A stretch of DNA of 64,000 nucleotides from Azotobacter bryophylli. Lineage in GTDB: Bacteria; Pseudomonadota; Gammaproteobacteria; Pseudomonadales; Pseudomonadaceae. The notes under the pieces are model-generated. The model made no database searches. It saw nothing but the letters and a program-made list of their open reading frames with translations, and was not told where the DNA came from. The stretch spans positions 71,981-135,980 of the forward strand of contig NZ_JBHRSJ010000019.1 of the NCBI RefSeq assembly GCF_042643485.1, given 5' to 3'. Every line of letters starts with the position of its first letter. The first letter of the stretch is position 1. Below are positions 8,436 through 15,909 of the stretch, piece by piece. Both the position numbers and the translations under genes were made by a program.

Positions 8436-8779
8436 CCGTGCAACCCTTTTCCCCGGATTCCGACCTGACGCTGGACGAGGCCATGGACGAACTGGTGTCC
8501 GCCGAGGACTTCCTGGAGTTCTTCAGCGTCCCCTTCGAGCAGAAGGTGGTACACGTCAACCGCCTGCACATCATGCAGCGCTACCACGATTATCTGGGCA
8601 AGGCCGGCGACCTCGGTGCCCACGACGACGAGGCGCTGTATGCGGTCTACCGCCAGCTGCTGGCGCGCGCCTACCAGGATTTCGTCGAGTCCGACGCCCT
8701 GACCGAAAAGGTGTTCAAGGTCTTCCACATGCACGAGCCGCAGAAGACCTTCGTCTCCATCGACCAGCTGCTCGGCTGA
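8432..8779 (+). CDS. nifW: Nitrogenase stabilizing/protective protein NifW
   Basis: A 115-residue protein, the same length as A. vinelandii NifW. It carries the family core (ELVSAEDFLEFFSVPF, VVHVNRLHIMQRYHDYL, DFVESDALTEKVFKVF). NifW associates with MoFe protein during P-cluster maturation and helps protect it from oxygen. The start overlaps the upstream stop by four bases (ATGA), and nifZ begins 16 bases downstream behind an AGGAGG site. Confidence 0.95.
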   Translation: MTVQPFSPDSDLTLDEAMDELVSAEDFLEFFSVPFEQKVVHVNRLHIMQRYHDYLGKAGDLGAHDDEALYAVYRQLLARAYQDFVESDALTEKVFKVFHMHEPQKTFVSIDQLLG

Positions 8780-8795
8780 GCAGGAGGGACGCGCC

Positions 8796-9263
8796 ATGCT
8801 GCCGCAGTTCGAATATGGCGATGAGGTACGGCTGATCCGCAACGTGCGCAACGACGGCACCTATCCGGGCATGGATACCGGCACCCTGCTGATCCGTCGC
8901 GGCGCGGTGGGCTGCGTCTACGACGTCGGCACCTATCTGCAGGACCAGCTGATCTACCGCGTTCACTTCCTCGAGGCGGGCCGCACCGTGGGCTGTCGCG
9001 AGGAGGAGCTGATTCCCGCCTCGGCACCCTGGGTGCCCAATCTGTTCGAGTTCCGCGACACCGTGCGGACCACCCGTACCCTGGCGGTGCGCGGCAAGGT
9101 CCTGGTGGAGCTGGGCCAGGAAGGCAGCATCATGAAGGTCCTGCGCGACCTGCCGGACGGGATCCAGTACCACGTGCACTTCGGCGACGGACTGGTTCTG
9201 CAGGTGCCCGAGCAGACCCTGATGATGGCCGAGACGGAAATGGCGGAGGTGGCCGATGAATAA
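8796..9263 (+). CDS. nifZ: P-cluster maturation protein NifZ
   Basis: A 155-residue protein with two successive SH3-like NifZ repeats. The first begins EYGDEVRLIRNVRNDGTYPG and the second around residue 90 (VRGKVLVELGQEGSIMKVLRDLPDG). Each ends in the YxVHF type motif (IYRVHFLE, QYHVHFGD). NifZ is needed for formation of the second P-cluster of the MoFe protein. The start has an AGGAGG ribosome binding site, and the last codons overlap nifM by 8 bases. Confidence 0.94.
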   Translation: MLPQFEYGDEVRLIRNVRNDGTYPGMDTGTLLIRRGAVGCVYDVGTYLQDQLIYRVHFLEAGRTVGCREEELIPASAPWVPNLFEFRDTVRTTRTLAVRGKVLVELGQEGSIMKVLRDLPDGIQYHVHFGDGLVLQVPEQTLMMAETEMAEVADE

Positions 9264-10137
9264 CCAGCCCATGACCGGCGGCGACGGCCGCTACTACCTG
9301 CTCAAGGTGGCCCACGAACAGTTCGGCCGTGCCCCGGGCGAACTCAGCAGCGAGCAGCTGCAGCAGGCCAGCCGCATCGTCGGCCGCCAGCTGCGCATCG
9401 AGGAAGCCGTGCTGCGCAGCCGCGAGGCCAGCGGCGTGGTGATCCCGCCGGAACAGGTCGAGGATGCCTGGATGCAGATCGCCGGCCGCTACGAGGACGC
9501 CGAGGCCATGCAGCAGGCGCTCGCCGACCAGGGGCTCGACCCCGTCGGGCTGCGCGCCATGCTGGCCCGCGAACTGAAGGTCGAGGCGGTCCTCGAGCGG
9601 GTCTGCGCCAGCCTGCCGGAAATCAGCGATACCGACGTCAGTCTCTATTACTTCAGCCACATCGAGCAGTTCGTCCGCCCGGAGACGCGCAAGGCCCGGC
9701 ACATCCTCGTCACCATCAACGAGGACTTCCCGGAGAACACCCGCAGCGCCGCCCGCACGCGCATCGAGACCATCGCCCAGCGCCTGCAGGAGCGGCCGGA
9801 GCGCTTCGCCGAGCAGGCGATGAAGCATTCCGAGTGCCCCACCTCGCTGCAGGGCGGCCTGCTCGGCGAGGTCAGGGCCGGCACCCTCTATCCGGAGCTG
9901 GACGAGTGCCTGTTCGACCTCGAGCCGGGTGAGACGAGCGACGTGCTCGAGTCGCCGATGGGCTATCACCTGCTGCTCTGCGAACAGGTGACCCTCGCCA
10001 CCCAGGTAGCCCTCGAAGATGTCCTGCCGCGCCTGCGCGACAGGCTGCAGATCCGGCAGCGCAAGGCACGCCAGCGCGAATGGCTGGAACGGCTGCTCCA
10101 ACAAACCGCATCCGTGGAGAACCTGGCCCATGTCTAA
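9256..10137 (+). CDS. nifM: Nitrogenase Fe-protein maturation prolyl isomerase NifM
   Basis: A 293-residue protein required to accumulate active Fe protein (NifH). The N-terminal half is helical. The C-terminal half is a parvulin-type PPIase domain (about 160-270) with ARHILVTINEDFPENTRSAA, SLQGGLLGEVRAGTLYPELDEC and SPMGYHLLLCEQ. Unlike periplasmic parvulins it has no signal peptide, which fits a cytoplasmic role. It overlaps nifZ by 8 bases upstream and clpX by 8 bases downstream. Confidence 0.95.
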   Translation: MNNQPMTGGDGRYYLLKVAHEQFGRAPGELSSEQLQQASRIVGRQLRIEEAVLRSREASGVVIPPEQVEDAWMQIAGRYEDAEAMQQALADQGLDPVGLRAMLARELKVEAVLERVCASLPEISDTDVSLYYFSHIEQFVRPETRKARHILVTINEDFPENTRSAARTRIETIAQRLQERPERFAEQAMKHSECPTSLQGGLLGEVRAGTLYPELDECLFDLEPGETSDVLESPMGYHLLLCEQVTLATQVALEDVLPRLRDRLQIRQRKARQREWLERLLQQTASVENLAHV

Positions 10138-11467
10138 TCCCGAGAAACCCTGCTGTTCCTTCTGCGGCGCGGAAAAGAGCCCGACCGTCCCCCTCATCGC
10201 CGGCAACGACGGGCGCATCTGCGAGGCCTGCGTCAAGCTCGCCCACCAGGTGGTGAGCAGCTGGGGGCAGCGGCGCAAGAACCAGCAGCTGGCGCCGCAG
10301 CTGCGTACCCCGGCGGAGTACAAGCGGCACCTGGACGAGTCGGTGATCGGCCAGGAAGGGGCCAAGGAAACCCTTTCCGTGGCGGTCTACAACCACTACC
10401 TGCGCCTGCTCAACTGCGACCGCGAACCGGTCTGCCAGCTCGGCGAGCAGGTCGAGCTGGAGAAATCCAACATCCTCATGGCCGGCCCCTCGGGCACCGG
10501 CAAGACCCTCCTGGTGCGGACCCTGGCGCGCATCCTCGGGGTGCCCTTCGCCATGGCCGACGCCACCACCCTGACCCAGGCCGGCTACGTCGGCGACGAC
10601 GTCGACAGCATCATCGCCCGGCTGCTGGATGCCGCCGGCGGCGACGTGCAGCAGGCGCAGTGGGGCATCGTCTACATCGACGAGGTGGACAAGCTGGCCA
10701 AGCGCAGCGGCGGCGGCACGGCGGTGCGCGACATCTCCGGCGAGGGCGTGCAGCAGGCCCTGCTGAAGATGGTCGAGGGCACCGAGGTGCGCATCGGCAA
10801 GGGCGGCCGGCGCGGCGACCACGGCGAGGAGCAGGTGGTCGACACGCGCAACATCCTGTTCATCGCCGGCGGCGCCTTCCCCGGGCTGGAGGCGCTGGTT
10901 TCCAGCCGCATCCGGCCCAAGTCCGGCGGCATCGGCTTCCACGCCCAGCCGCCGCGCCAGCAGCAGCCCTCGACCAACGAACTGCTGGCCGCGCTGCTGC
11001 CGGACGATCTGCACGAGTTCGGCCTGATCCCCGAGTTCATCGGCCGTTTCCCGATCATCACCTTCCTCCAGGAACTGGACCACGCCACGCTGCTGCGCAT
11101 CCTCACCGAGCCGCGCAACGCCCTGCTCAAGCAGTACAAGCAGCTGTTCGCCTATCAGGGGGTCGATCTCACCATCAGCGATGCGGCCCTGAGCCACATC
11201 GCCGACCAGGCGCTGGTCCGCAAGACTGGCGCGCGCGGCCTGCGTGCCGTGCTGGAGGCAGCCCTGCAGCAGACCATGTTCGAGATGCCCTCGCAGCCCC
11301 TGATGCGCGGCTGCATCCTGGATCTGGCCGAGGACGAGGTCGGCGGCTCGACCTTGGTGGTGCGCACCCGTCTGGCCGAGGAGGGCGAGGCGCCGGCGGA
11401 GCAGTCCGCCGTCGCCACCGCCGCGGCCCAGGACGGCGAGAAGTCCCTGCTATCGGCCGATCTCTAG
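10130..11467 (+). CDS. clpX2: nif-associated ClpX2 AAA+ unfoldase
   Basis: A 445-residue ClpX paralogue. It has the N-terminal zinc-binding domain (C9, C12, C31, C34; spacing CxxC-x18-CxxC), Walker A GPSGTGKT, the pore loop GYVGDD and Walker B VYIDEVDK. An IGF tripeptide (KSGGIGFHA) is present at the place of the ClpP-docking loop, so interaction with ClpP is possible. The RKH substrate-entry loop of housekeeping ClpX is not conserved (here GGRRGDHGEEQ). The start is the ATG at 10130 inside the end of nifM. In A. vinelandii the equivalent protein, with ClpP, controls turnover of NifB and NifEN. It is probably the last gene of the nifU transcription unit, because a new promoter precedes nifF. 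Confidence 0.92.
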   Translation: MSNPEKPCCSFCGAEKSPTVPLIAGNDGRICEACVKLAHQVVSSWGQRRKNQQLAPQLRTPAEYKRHLDESVIGQEGAKETLSVAVYNHYLRLLNCDREPVCQLGEQVELEKSNILMAGPSGTGKTLLVRTLARILGVPFAMADATTLTQAGYVGDDVDSIIARLLDAAGGDVQQAQWGIVYIDEVDKLAKRSGGGTAVRDISGEGVQQALLKMVEGTEVRIGKGGRRGDHGEEQVVDTRNILFIAGGAFPGLEALVSSRIRPKSGGIGFHAQPPRQQQPSTNELLAALLPDDLHEFGLIPEFIGRFPIITFLQELDHATLLRILTEPRNALLKQYKQLFAYQGVDLTISDAALSHIADQALVRKTGARGLRAVLEAALQQTMFEMPSQPLMRGCILDLAEDEVGGSTLVVRTRLAEEGEAPAEQSAVATAAAQDGEKSLLSADL

Positions 11468-11469
11468 CT

Positions 11470-11485
11470 TGTCGCAAACCCGACA
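11470..11485 (+). promoter_or_regulatory. NifA upstream activator site for nifF
   Basis: TGTCGCAAACCCGACA is an exact TGT-N10-ACA, nearly identical to the site before iscA. It begins 3 bases after the clpX2 stop and lies about 105 bases upstream of the nifF -24/-12 promoter. Confidence 0.85.
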
Positions 11486-11587
11486 GGTCCTGCGCCCTGC
11501 CGTGCCCGACGGCGTAGGACTTGTCACAAAACCCCCCGTCAAAAAGAAAAAAGCCTTTTATATCAGTGCGTTACCAGGGGTGGCCGA

Positions 11588-11604
11588 GTGGCCTGCATCT
11601 TGCT
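11588..11604 (+). promoter_or_regulatory. Sigma-54 (-24/-12) promoter of nifF
   Basis: AGTGGCCTGCATCTTGCTG contains GG (11590-11591) and GC (11602-11603) separated by exactly 10 bases, close to TGGCAC-N5-TTGCT. Transcription would start near 11615, about 70 bases before nifF. It makes nifF a separate NifA-dependent unit. Confidence 0.85.
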
Positions 11605-11685
11605 GTCCGTTACTGGCCAGCCTGGTGCAAGCCCGCAGGCCGGCAGCCCCACCACGAATCCCACGTATGCAGCCAGAGGTAGGTT

Positions 11686-12228
11686 ATGGCCAGGATCGGA
11701 CTCTTCTTCGGCACCAATACCGGTAAAACCCGCAAGGTCGCCAAACTCATCAAAAAGCGTTTCGACGACGACACCATGGCGGAGCCGCTCAACGTCAACC
11801 GCGTCAGCGCGGAAGACATCGTCCAGTACCAGTTCCTCATCATCGGCACCCCGACCCTGGGCGACGGCGAGCTGCCCGGCCTGTCCGCCGATTGCGAGAA
11901 CGAGAGCTGGGAGGAGTTCCTGCCCAAGCTAGAGGACGTCGATTTCACCGGCAAGACCGTGGCCATCTACGGCCTGGGCGATCAGGTCGGCTACGCCGAC
12001 GAGTTCGTCGACGCCATGATCCAGCTGCACGACTTCGTCAAGGAGCGCGGCGCCAAGGTGGTCGGCGCCTGGCCCACCGAGGGCTACGAGTTCAACCATT
12101 CCGCTTCGGTGGTCGACGGCAAGTTCGTCGGCCTGGCCCTGGACCTGGACAACCAGAGCGGCCTGACCGACGAGCGCCTGAATGCCTGGCTGAAGCTCAT
12201 CGCCCCGGACTTCGACCTGCCGCTCTGA
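11686..12228 (+). CDS. nifF: Nitrogenase flavodoxin NifF
   Basis: A 180-residue long-chain flavodoxin that carries electrons to the nitrogenase Fe protein. The FMN phosphate-binding loop is FFGTNTGKTRK near the N-terminus. The 50s loop (IIGTPTLGDGELPG) and 90s loop (YGLGDQVGYADEF) flank the isoalloxazine ring. The length equals that of A. vinelandii NifF. It has its own NifA site and sigma-54 promoter upstream and a strong intrinsic terminator downstream, so it is expressed as a single gene under nitrogen-fixing conditions. Confidence 0.96.
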   Translation: MARIGLFFGTNTGKTRKVAKLIKKRFDDDTMAEPLNVNRVSAEDIVQYQFLIIGTPTLGDGELPGLSADCENESWEEFLPKLEDVDFTGKTVAIYGLGDQVGYADEFVDAMIQLHDFVKERGAKVVGAWPTEGYEFNHSASVVDGKFVGLALDLDNQSGLTDERLNAWLKLIAPDFDLPL

Positions 12229-12240
12229 AGGCTGCTGGAA

Positions 12241-12274
12241 ACGAAGAACCCGGCCTGTCGGCCGGGTTCTTCGT
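12241..12274 (+). terminator. Intrinsic terminator of nifF
   Basis: ACGAAGAACCCGGCC (12241-12255) pairs perfectly with GGCCGGGTTCTTCGT (12260-12274) around a 4-base loop. It lies 13 bases past the nifF stop. The A/T-rich flanks allow it to work in both directions, and the minus-strand gene ending at 12323 converges on it. Confidence 0.85.
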
Positions 12275-12322
12275 TTCCGCTTCCGCCAACCGCCGGGCGG
12301 CTGGGCCGCCCGGCATGCCGTA

Positions 12323-12730
12323 TCAGGGCATGGCCTTCTGGGTCTGGATGGCATCGACCTTGGCGACTTCCTGGGAGATGGGGTACAGGCGCTTGCGCCG
12401 GTACTGGACCTTCTCGCCGACGGCGAACTCGTACTTCGGCGAACGCACGGTCTTTTCTTTACCCTCGGGGGTGCGGATGACGTAGGCGCGGTCGTGGGTA
12501 TTGGTGCCGTCCTGGGTGAAGTGTCCGACGAGCATGCCGACGCCGGCCCCGAGCACGGCGCCGATGGGGCCGCCGATCGCCCCGAACATCAGGCCGGTGA
12601 CCCCGCCGCTGGCCTTGCCGGCGGTGTGGTCTTCAGTTTCCGAGAGGATCTCAGTGACATACTCGGCGGCATGAACACTGCTGACAGTCACCAAAGCAAG
12701 GCTCAGGGCCAGAACGCGGTGTAGTTTCAT
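12323..12730 (-). CDS. Glycine-zipper envelope protein, copy A
   Basis: A 135-residue exported protein. A Sec signal peptide (MKLHRVLALSLALVTVSSVHA) is followed by a Gly-rich hairpin (GGVTGLMFGAIGGPIGAVLG) of the glycine-zipper 2TM type found in SlyB/Pcp-like and Rickettsia 17-kDa antigens. A short basic beta domain (RTPEGKEKTVRSPKYEF) follows. There is no lipobox cysteine, so it is probably a periplasmic or membrane-associated protein rather than a lipoprotein. A GGAGGAACC site precedes the ATG. It is about 95% identical to copy B (12996-13403). Upstream lie an FNR/Anr-like box and a NifA-type site, suggesting oxygen- or nitrogen-responsive expression. Confidence 0.85.
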   Translation of the reverse strand: MKLHRVLALSLALVTVSSVHAAEYVTEILSETEDHTAGKASGGVTGLMFGAIGGPIGAVLGAGVGMLVGHFTQDGTNTHDRAYVIRTPEGKEKTVRSPKYEFAVGEKVQYRRKRLYPISQEVAKVDAIQTQKAMP

Positions 12731-12851
12731 GGTTCCTCCGGGGAACTTTCGTTGAAGAGTCCCCTTTCCTGATCCATGAAATATGCCAGTACAGAATTTC
12801 CTTGCCGTTCAGTCCCTTATGGCCATGTGCCGGCTTTTGCCACTGACAAAT

Positions 12852-12867
12852 TGTCGCAATGGCGACA
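12852..12867 (-). promoter_or_regulatory. Third TGT-N10-ACA (NifA-type) site
   Basis: TGTCGCAATGGCGACA is an exact NifA-type palindrome sharing the TTGTCGCAA core of the iscA and nifF sites. It lies 122 bases upstream of copy A. A weak -24/-12-like sequence on the minus strand (TGGCATATTTCATGGA, 12788-12773) lies between; it has GG at -24 but GG rather than GC at -12. The site is absent from copy B because about 80 bases are missing there. Confidence 0.55.
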
Positions 12868-12905
12868 GGATTTTGTCGCGCTTGCACCAAGAAAGCGATC
12901 TAGTC

Positions 12906-12919
12906 TTGACCTGTGTCAA
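12906..12919 (-). promoter_or_regulatory. FNR/Anr-like box upstream of copy A
   Basis: TTGACCTGTGTCAA is a TTGAC-N4-GTCAA palindrome, a close relative of the Anr/FNR consensus TTGAT-N4-ATCAA. Its counterpart upstream of copy B matches the consensus perfectly. Confidence 0.5.
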
Positions 12920-12995
12920 AACAAACGGGCGTACCACATGCTTGACGTGTCGCTCGGGTTGGGATGTCAGTCCGTGGACAGGCCCCTGCCGGACA

Positions 12996-13403
12996 TCAGG
13001 GCAGCGTCTTCCCGGTCTGGACGGTATCGGCCCCGGCGACATCCTGGCTGATGGGATACAGGCGTTTGCGCCGGTACAGGACCTTCTCGCCGACGGCGAA
13101 TTCGTGCTTCGGCGAACGCACGGTCCTTTCCTTGCCCTCGGGGGTGCGGATGACGTAGGCACGGTCGTGGGTATTGGTGCCGTCCTGGGTGAAGTGTCCG
13201 ACGAGCATGCCGGCGCCGGCCCCGAGCACGGCGCCGATGGGACCGCCGATCGCCCCGAACATCAGGCCGGTGACCCCGCCACTGGCCTTGCCGGCGGTGT
13301 GGTCTTCGGTTTTCGAGAGGATCTCGGTGACATACTCGGCGGCATGGACGCTGCCGACAGTCACCAAAGCAAGGCTCAGGGCCAGAGCGCGATGTAGTTT
13401 CAT
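12996..13403 (-). CDS. Glycine-zipper envelope protein, copy B
   Basis: A 135-residue paralogue of the adjacent copy A, with the same Sec signal peptide (MKLHRALALSLALVTVGSVHA) and the same glycine zipper. The start is the ATG at 13401-13403 behind GGAGGAACC; the frame extends further upstream but without a better site. Differences from copy A are few (for example SKTEDH for SETEDH, TGKTLP for TQKAMP at the C-terminus), so both are probably functional and recently duplicated. A perfect Anr/FNR box lies about 95 bases upstream. The function is inferred only as an envelope-associated protein. Confidence 0.85.
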   Translation of the reverse strand: MKLHRALALSLALVTVGSVHAAEYVTEILSKTEDHTAGKASGGVTGLMFGAIGGPIGAVLGAGAGMLVGHFTQDGTNTHDRAYVIRTPEGKERTVRSPKHEFAVGEKVLYRRKRLYPISQDVAGADTVQTGKTLP

Positions 13404-13496
13404 GGTTCCTCCAGGGAACTTTCGTTGATGGGTCTCCTTTCGTGATCCATGGGAACAAAATTTCTGTCGCGCCTGTACCGGAAAAGCGATCTTGTC

Positions 13497-13510
13497 TTGA
13501 TCCATATCAA
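13497..13510 (-). promoter_or_regulatory. Perfect FNR/Anr box upstream of copy B
   Basis: TTGATCCATATCAA exactly matches TTGAT-N4-ATCAA. Placed at -41.5, it would set a start near 13462, about 60 bases before the gene, with an AT-rich stretch (AAATTTTGTT on the minus strand) near -10. This predicts induction at low oxygen. Confidence 0.7.
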
Positions 13511-13560
13511 AACATTCGAAAACGCACCGTGCTCGACGTGTCGAGGCGGGATGTCAGCCC

Positions 13561-14091
13561 GTGGATAGGCCTTCGCCCGCCGTCCTCGTCCTGTGGGCCG
13601 CCATGGCCTGCGGCGCGCTCCAGGCCCAGGAGCTGGAGCCCGGCTTGTGGGAGATCGGCAGCCGGAACATGCAGTTGAACGGCCAGCCCCTGCCGGACAT
13701 GCGGGAGATGATGCGGCGCCTCGAGCAACTGCCCTCCGACCAGCGGGAGCAGGTGGAGCGGGCGATGCGCCGGCGGGGCGTGGCGATCGGCGGGGAGGGT
13801 GTGCGCGTCTGTCTCGACCGGGCCCAGATCGCGGCGCAGCAACTGCCGTTGCAGGACCCGGCTTCGGGCTGCCGCCAGGAAATCCTCGAGCGTGGCGAGC
13901 GGCACTGGCGGTTCCGCTTCAGCTGTCCGCAGCTCGAAGGCGAGGGCGAGACCGAGTTCCACGGCCCGCACGAATTCGTCACCCGCATCGTCAGCCGCTT
14001 CGACTCCCAGGGCGTGCCCCAGGACGGCCGGATGGAGTCCCGTGCCCGTTGGCTGAAGGCCGATTGCGGGTCGCTCGGGCCGGCGCGCTGA
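13561..14091 (+). CDS. DUF3617 family exported protein
   Basis: A 176-residue periplasmic protein with a GTG start and a signal peptide (VLVLWAAMACGALQAQ). The mature start ELEPGLWEIGSRNMQLNGQPLPDM is characteristic of DUF3617, a family of uncharacterised proteins with a 'pressure for treatment of...' type beta fold. Three conserved cysteines (VRVCLD, SGCRQE, FSCPQ) and a last one near the C-terminus (KADCGS) are typical and may form disulfides. The start codon falls at the end of the duplicated glycine-zipper unit B, so its promoter probably overlaps that region. Confidence 0.75.
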   Translation: MDRPSPAVLVLWAAMACGALQAQELEPGLWEIGSRNMQLNGQPLPDMREMMRRLEQLPSDQREQVERAMRRRGVAIGGEGVRVCLDRAQIAAQQLPLQDPASGCRQEILERGERHWRFRFSCPQLEGEGETEFHGPHEFVTRIVSRFDSQGVPQDGRMESRARWLKADCGSLGPAR

Positions 14092-14094
14092 TCC

Positions 14095-14457
14095 TCATTT
14101 TCCCGGCGGGACTTCCCAGCGGCCACCGCTCTGGCCCTCGCAGAACGGCTTGAGATAGCGCGCGTCCGCCGCCACCCCGTAGTAGTGGATGTCCTGGCGG
14201 TAGGGCGTGCCGGCGACCCGTGCCTCGCGGCAGATGCCGAAGCTGTCGCCGGGGCAGCGCTCGGCGAACTCCACCTCGACTTTCTGGCCCTGCAGCTGCG
14301 GGCGGCAGAAGCCGTCGCGGAACAGCCCGGCCGGAATGCTGCGGTTCTCCTGGCAGACCTGCACTTTTACCTGTCCGCCCTGGCTGTGCACCGTGCAGGC
14401 GTCGGCCAGGGCCTGGCCGGAAAGGATCAGCAGCAGCGACAGCAAGGGAACGCGCAT
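14095..14457 (-). CDS. Small periplasmic cysteine-rich protein, unknown function
   Basis: A 120-residue protein with a Sec signal peptide (MRVPLLSLLLILSGQALA). The ATG at 14455-14457 is preferred because the signal peptide begins there; a longer frame adds 13 residues. The mature part has six cysteines (ACTVHS, VQVCQEN, GFCRPQ, ERCPGD, GICREA, PFCEGQ), suggesting three disulfides. Similar proteins occur across Pseudomonas, sometimes named as NADH:ubiquinone oxidoreductase, a label I see no support for. It is convergent with the DUF3617 gene, with 3 bases between stops. Confidence 0.7.
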   Translation of the reverse strand: MRVPLLSLLLILSGQALADACTVHSQGGQVKVQVCQENRSIPAGLFRDGFCRPQLQGQKVEVEFAERCPGDSFGICREARVAGTPYRQDIHYYGVAADARYLKPFCEGQSGGRWEVPPGK

Positions 14458-14612
14458 CGGGGCAGGTCTCGGGAAAACGGGCTGCGACTCTAGCACGCCC
14501 CCGGCCCCCGTTCCCGGTACTGGCGCGGACTCCGGGGAGCGGGCCCGTGCGGCCGCACAGGGCGCTGGATTCCCCCTACAATGCCCGACCAGACCCGGAG
14601 GGCCGGCCCGCC

Positions 14613-15575
14613 ATGCTGAAGAACATCCCCACCCATCTGATCGCCGGTCCGCTCGGTGCCGGCAAGACCAGCCTGATCCGCCAACTGCTGGCGCAGAAGC
14701 CGGCCGGCGAGCGCTGGGCGGTGCTGATCAACGAATTCGGCCAGATCGGCCTGGACGCCGCGCTGCTCAGCACCGATGCCGAGGGCATCAGCCTCGGCGA
14801 AGTCGCCGGCGGCTGTCTGTGCTGCGTCAACGGCGCGCCCTTCCGGGTCGGGCTGGCGCGTCTGCTGCGCAAGGCCCAGCCGCACCGCCTGCTGATCGAG
14901 CCGTCCGGTCTCGGCCATCCGGCCGAACTGCTGTGCCAGCTCGGCGAGGAACCCTGGGCCGGGGTGCTGGCGCTGCAGCCGTCGGTGCTGGTGCTGGACG
15001 CCGCCGCTCTGGCCGCCGGCCAGCCGCTGCCGCAGAGCCAGGCGGAGGCCCTGGCGCAGGCGGGGCTGCTGGTGCTGAACAAGGCGGAGCACCTCGACGA
15101 GGCGGTCCGCGTGCGGCTGGCCGGACGGCTGCCGCCGTGCCCGCTGTACTGGACCAGCCAGGGCCGTCTGCCGCTGGCGCTGCTGCCGGGGCTGGCGGCC
15201 CGCGCCGAGGCGGATGCGGCTCCCCTGCCCGAAGCCGCGCCGGCGCTGCCCGAACTCTGGCCCGACCCGACCCGGCCGATCTGCGCCAGCCAGGCCCAGG
15301 CGCAGGGCTGGAGCATCGGCTGGCGCTGGCACCCGAGCCAGGCCTTCGAGCTGCGGCGGGTCCAGCAGTGGCTGGCCGGACTGCCCTGGCGCCGTGCCAA
15401 GCTGGTGCTGCGCACCGATGCCGGCTGGCTCGCCGGCAACGCCGTGGACGGCGAGCCGATCCGCTGGCAGGCCAGCGAATGGCGCCGCGACTCGCGGCTG
15501 GAACTGATCTTCGCCGAGGCCCGGGACGAGCTCCCGCTCAAGGCCGGCATGGAGGGGTGCCGTTTGGCCGGCTGA
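14613..15575 (+). CDS. COG0523 (CobW/YjiA) metallochaperone GTPase
   Basis: A 320-residue G3E-family GTPase. The start ATG at 14613 gives MLKNIPTHLIAGPLGAGKTS, with Walker A GPLGAGKTS. NEFGQIGLD and the family metal-binding motif GGCLCC (CxCC) follow, and then the G4-like NKAE. The C-terminal CobW_C-like region begins near residue 225. Members insert or traffic metals such as Zn, Co or Ni. No Zur site is obvious upstream, so the metal cannot be assigned. It stands alone between convergent small genes and the tonB operon. Confidence 0.85.
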   Translation: MLKNIPTHLIAGPLGAGKTSLIRQLLAQKPAGERWAVLINEFGQIGLDAALLSTDAEGISLGEVAGGCLCCVNGAPFRVGLARLLRKAQPHRLLIEPSGLGHPAELLCQLGEEPWAGVLALQPSVLVLDAAALAAGQPLPQSQAEALAQAGLLVLNKAEHLDEAVRVRLAGRLPPCPLYWTSQGRLPLALLPGLAARAEADAAPLPEAAPALPELWPDPTRPICASQAQAQGWSIGWRWHPSQAFELRRVQQWLAGLPWRRAKLVLRTDAGWLAGNAVDGEPIRWQASEWRRDSRLELIFAEARDELPLKAGMEGCRLAG

Positions 15576-15728
15576 CCGCGGCCCGATGGCCGGCTATGGC
15601 GGCGGGGCTGGAGAATGGGCACCTTAGTCGGTTATCGGCAGGAGCGAACGGACCGGGTAATCTCGGCGAATGCGGCGGTCGCTCTAGCTCGCGGTTTTCC
15701 CCGGGCGGCAGCGGCGGGGCGGCTCAAG

Positions 15729-15780
15729 CAATAACACTTCTCATTTGAGTACCGTTTTGATTTTGCCCTTGCTATGATCC
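15729..15780 (+). promoter_or_regulatory. Probable promoter with Fur-like site for exbB-exbD-tonB
   Basis: AATAACACTTCTCATTTGA (15730-15748) resembles half of a Fur box (about 10 of 19 positions). An extended -10, TGCTATGAT (15770-15778), follows. About 130 bases separate it from exbB. Iron control is expected for this operon from known biology, but the match is moderate. Confidence 0.45.
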
Positions 15781-15909
15781 CTTCACCATGTTTGCTCCAG
15801 GGTGATGGACAAGCCCACGGGCCCTCCGGCCGATGCCACCGCATGACATTCGCTGTTCAGCCTGCCCGGCAGCCCATCTGTCTTACCTTCACTCAGTGAT
15901 CCAGGCCAT

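Larger units (their letters stand above)
12323..13566. repeat. Tandem duplication of a glycine-zipper gene with its upstream region
   Basis: Unit A (12323-12970) and unit B (12996-13566) align along the whole gene and the upstream region, including the FNR-like box and the shared GATGTCAGnCCGTGGA end. Unit A contains about 80 extra bases (roughly 12787-12870) carrying the TGT-N10-ACA site. Flanking similarity (GCGACA and GAAATT) suggests these were deleted from unit B. Confidence 0.85.
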
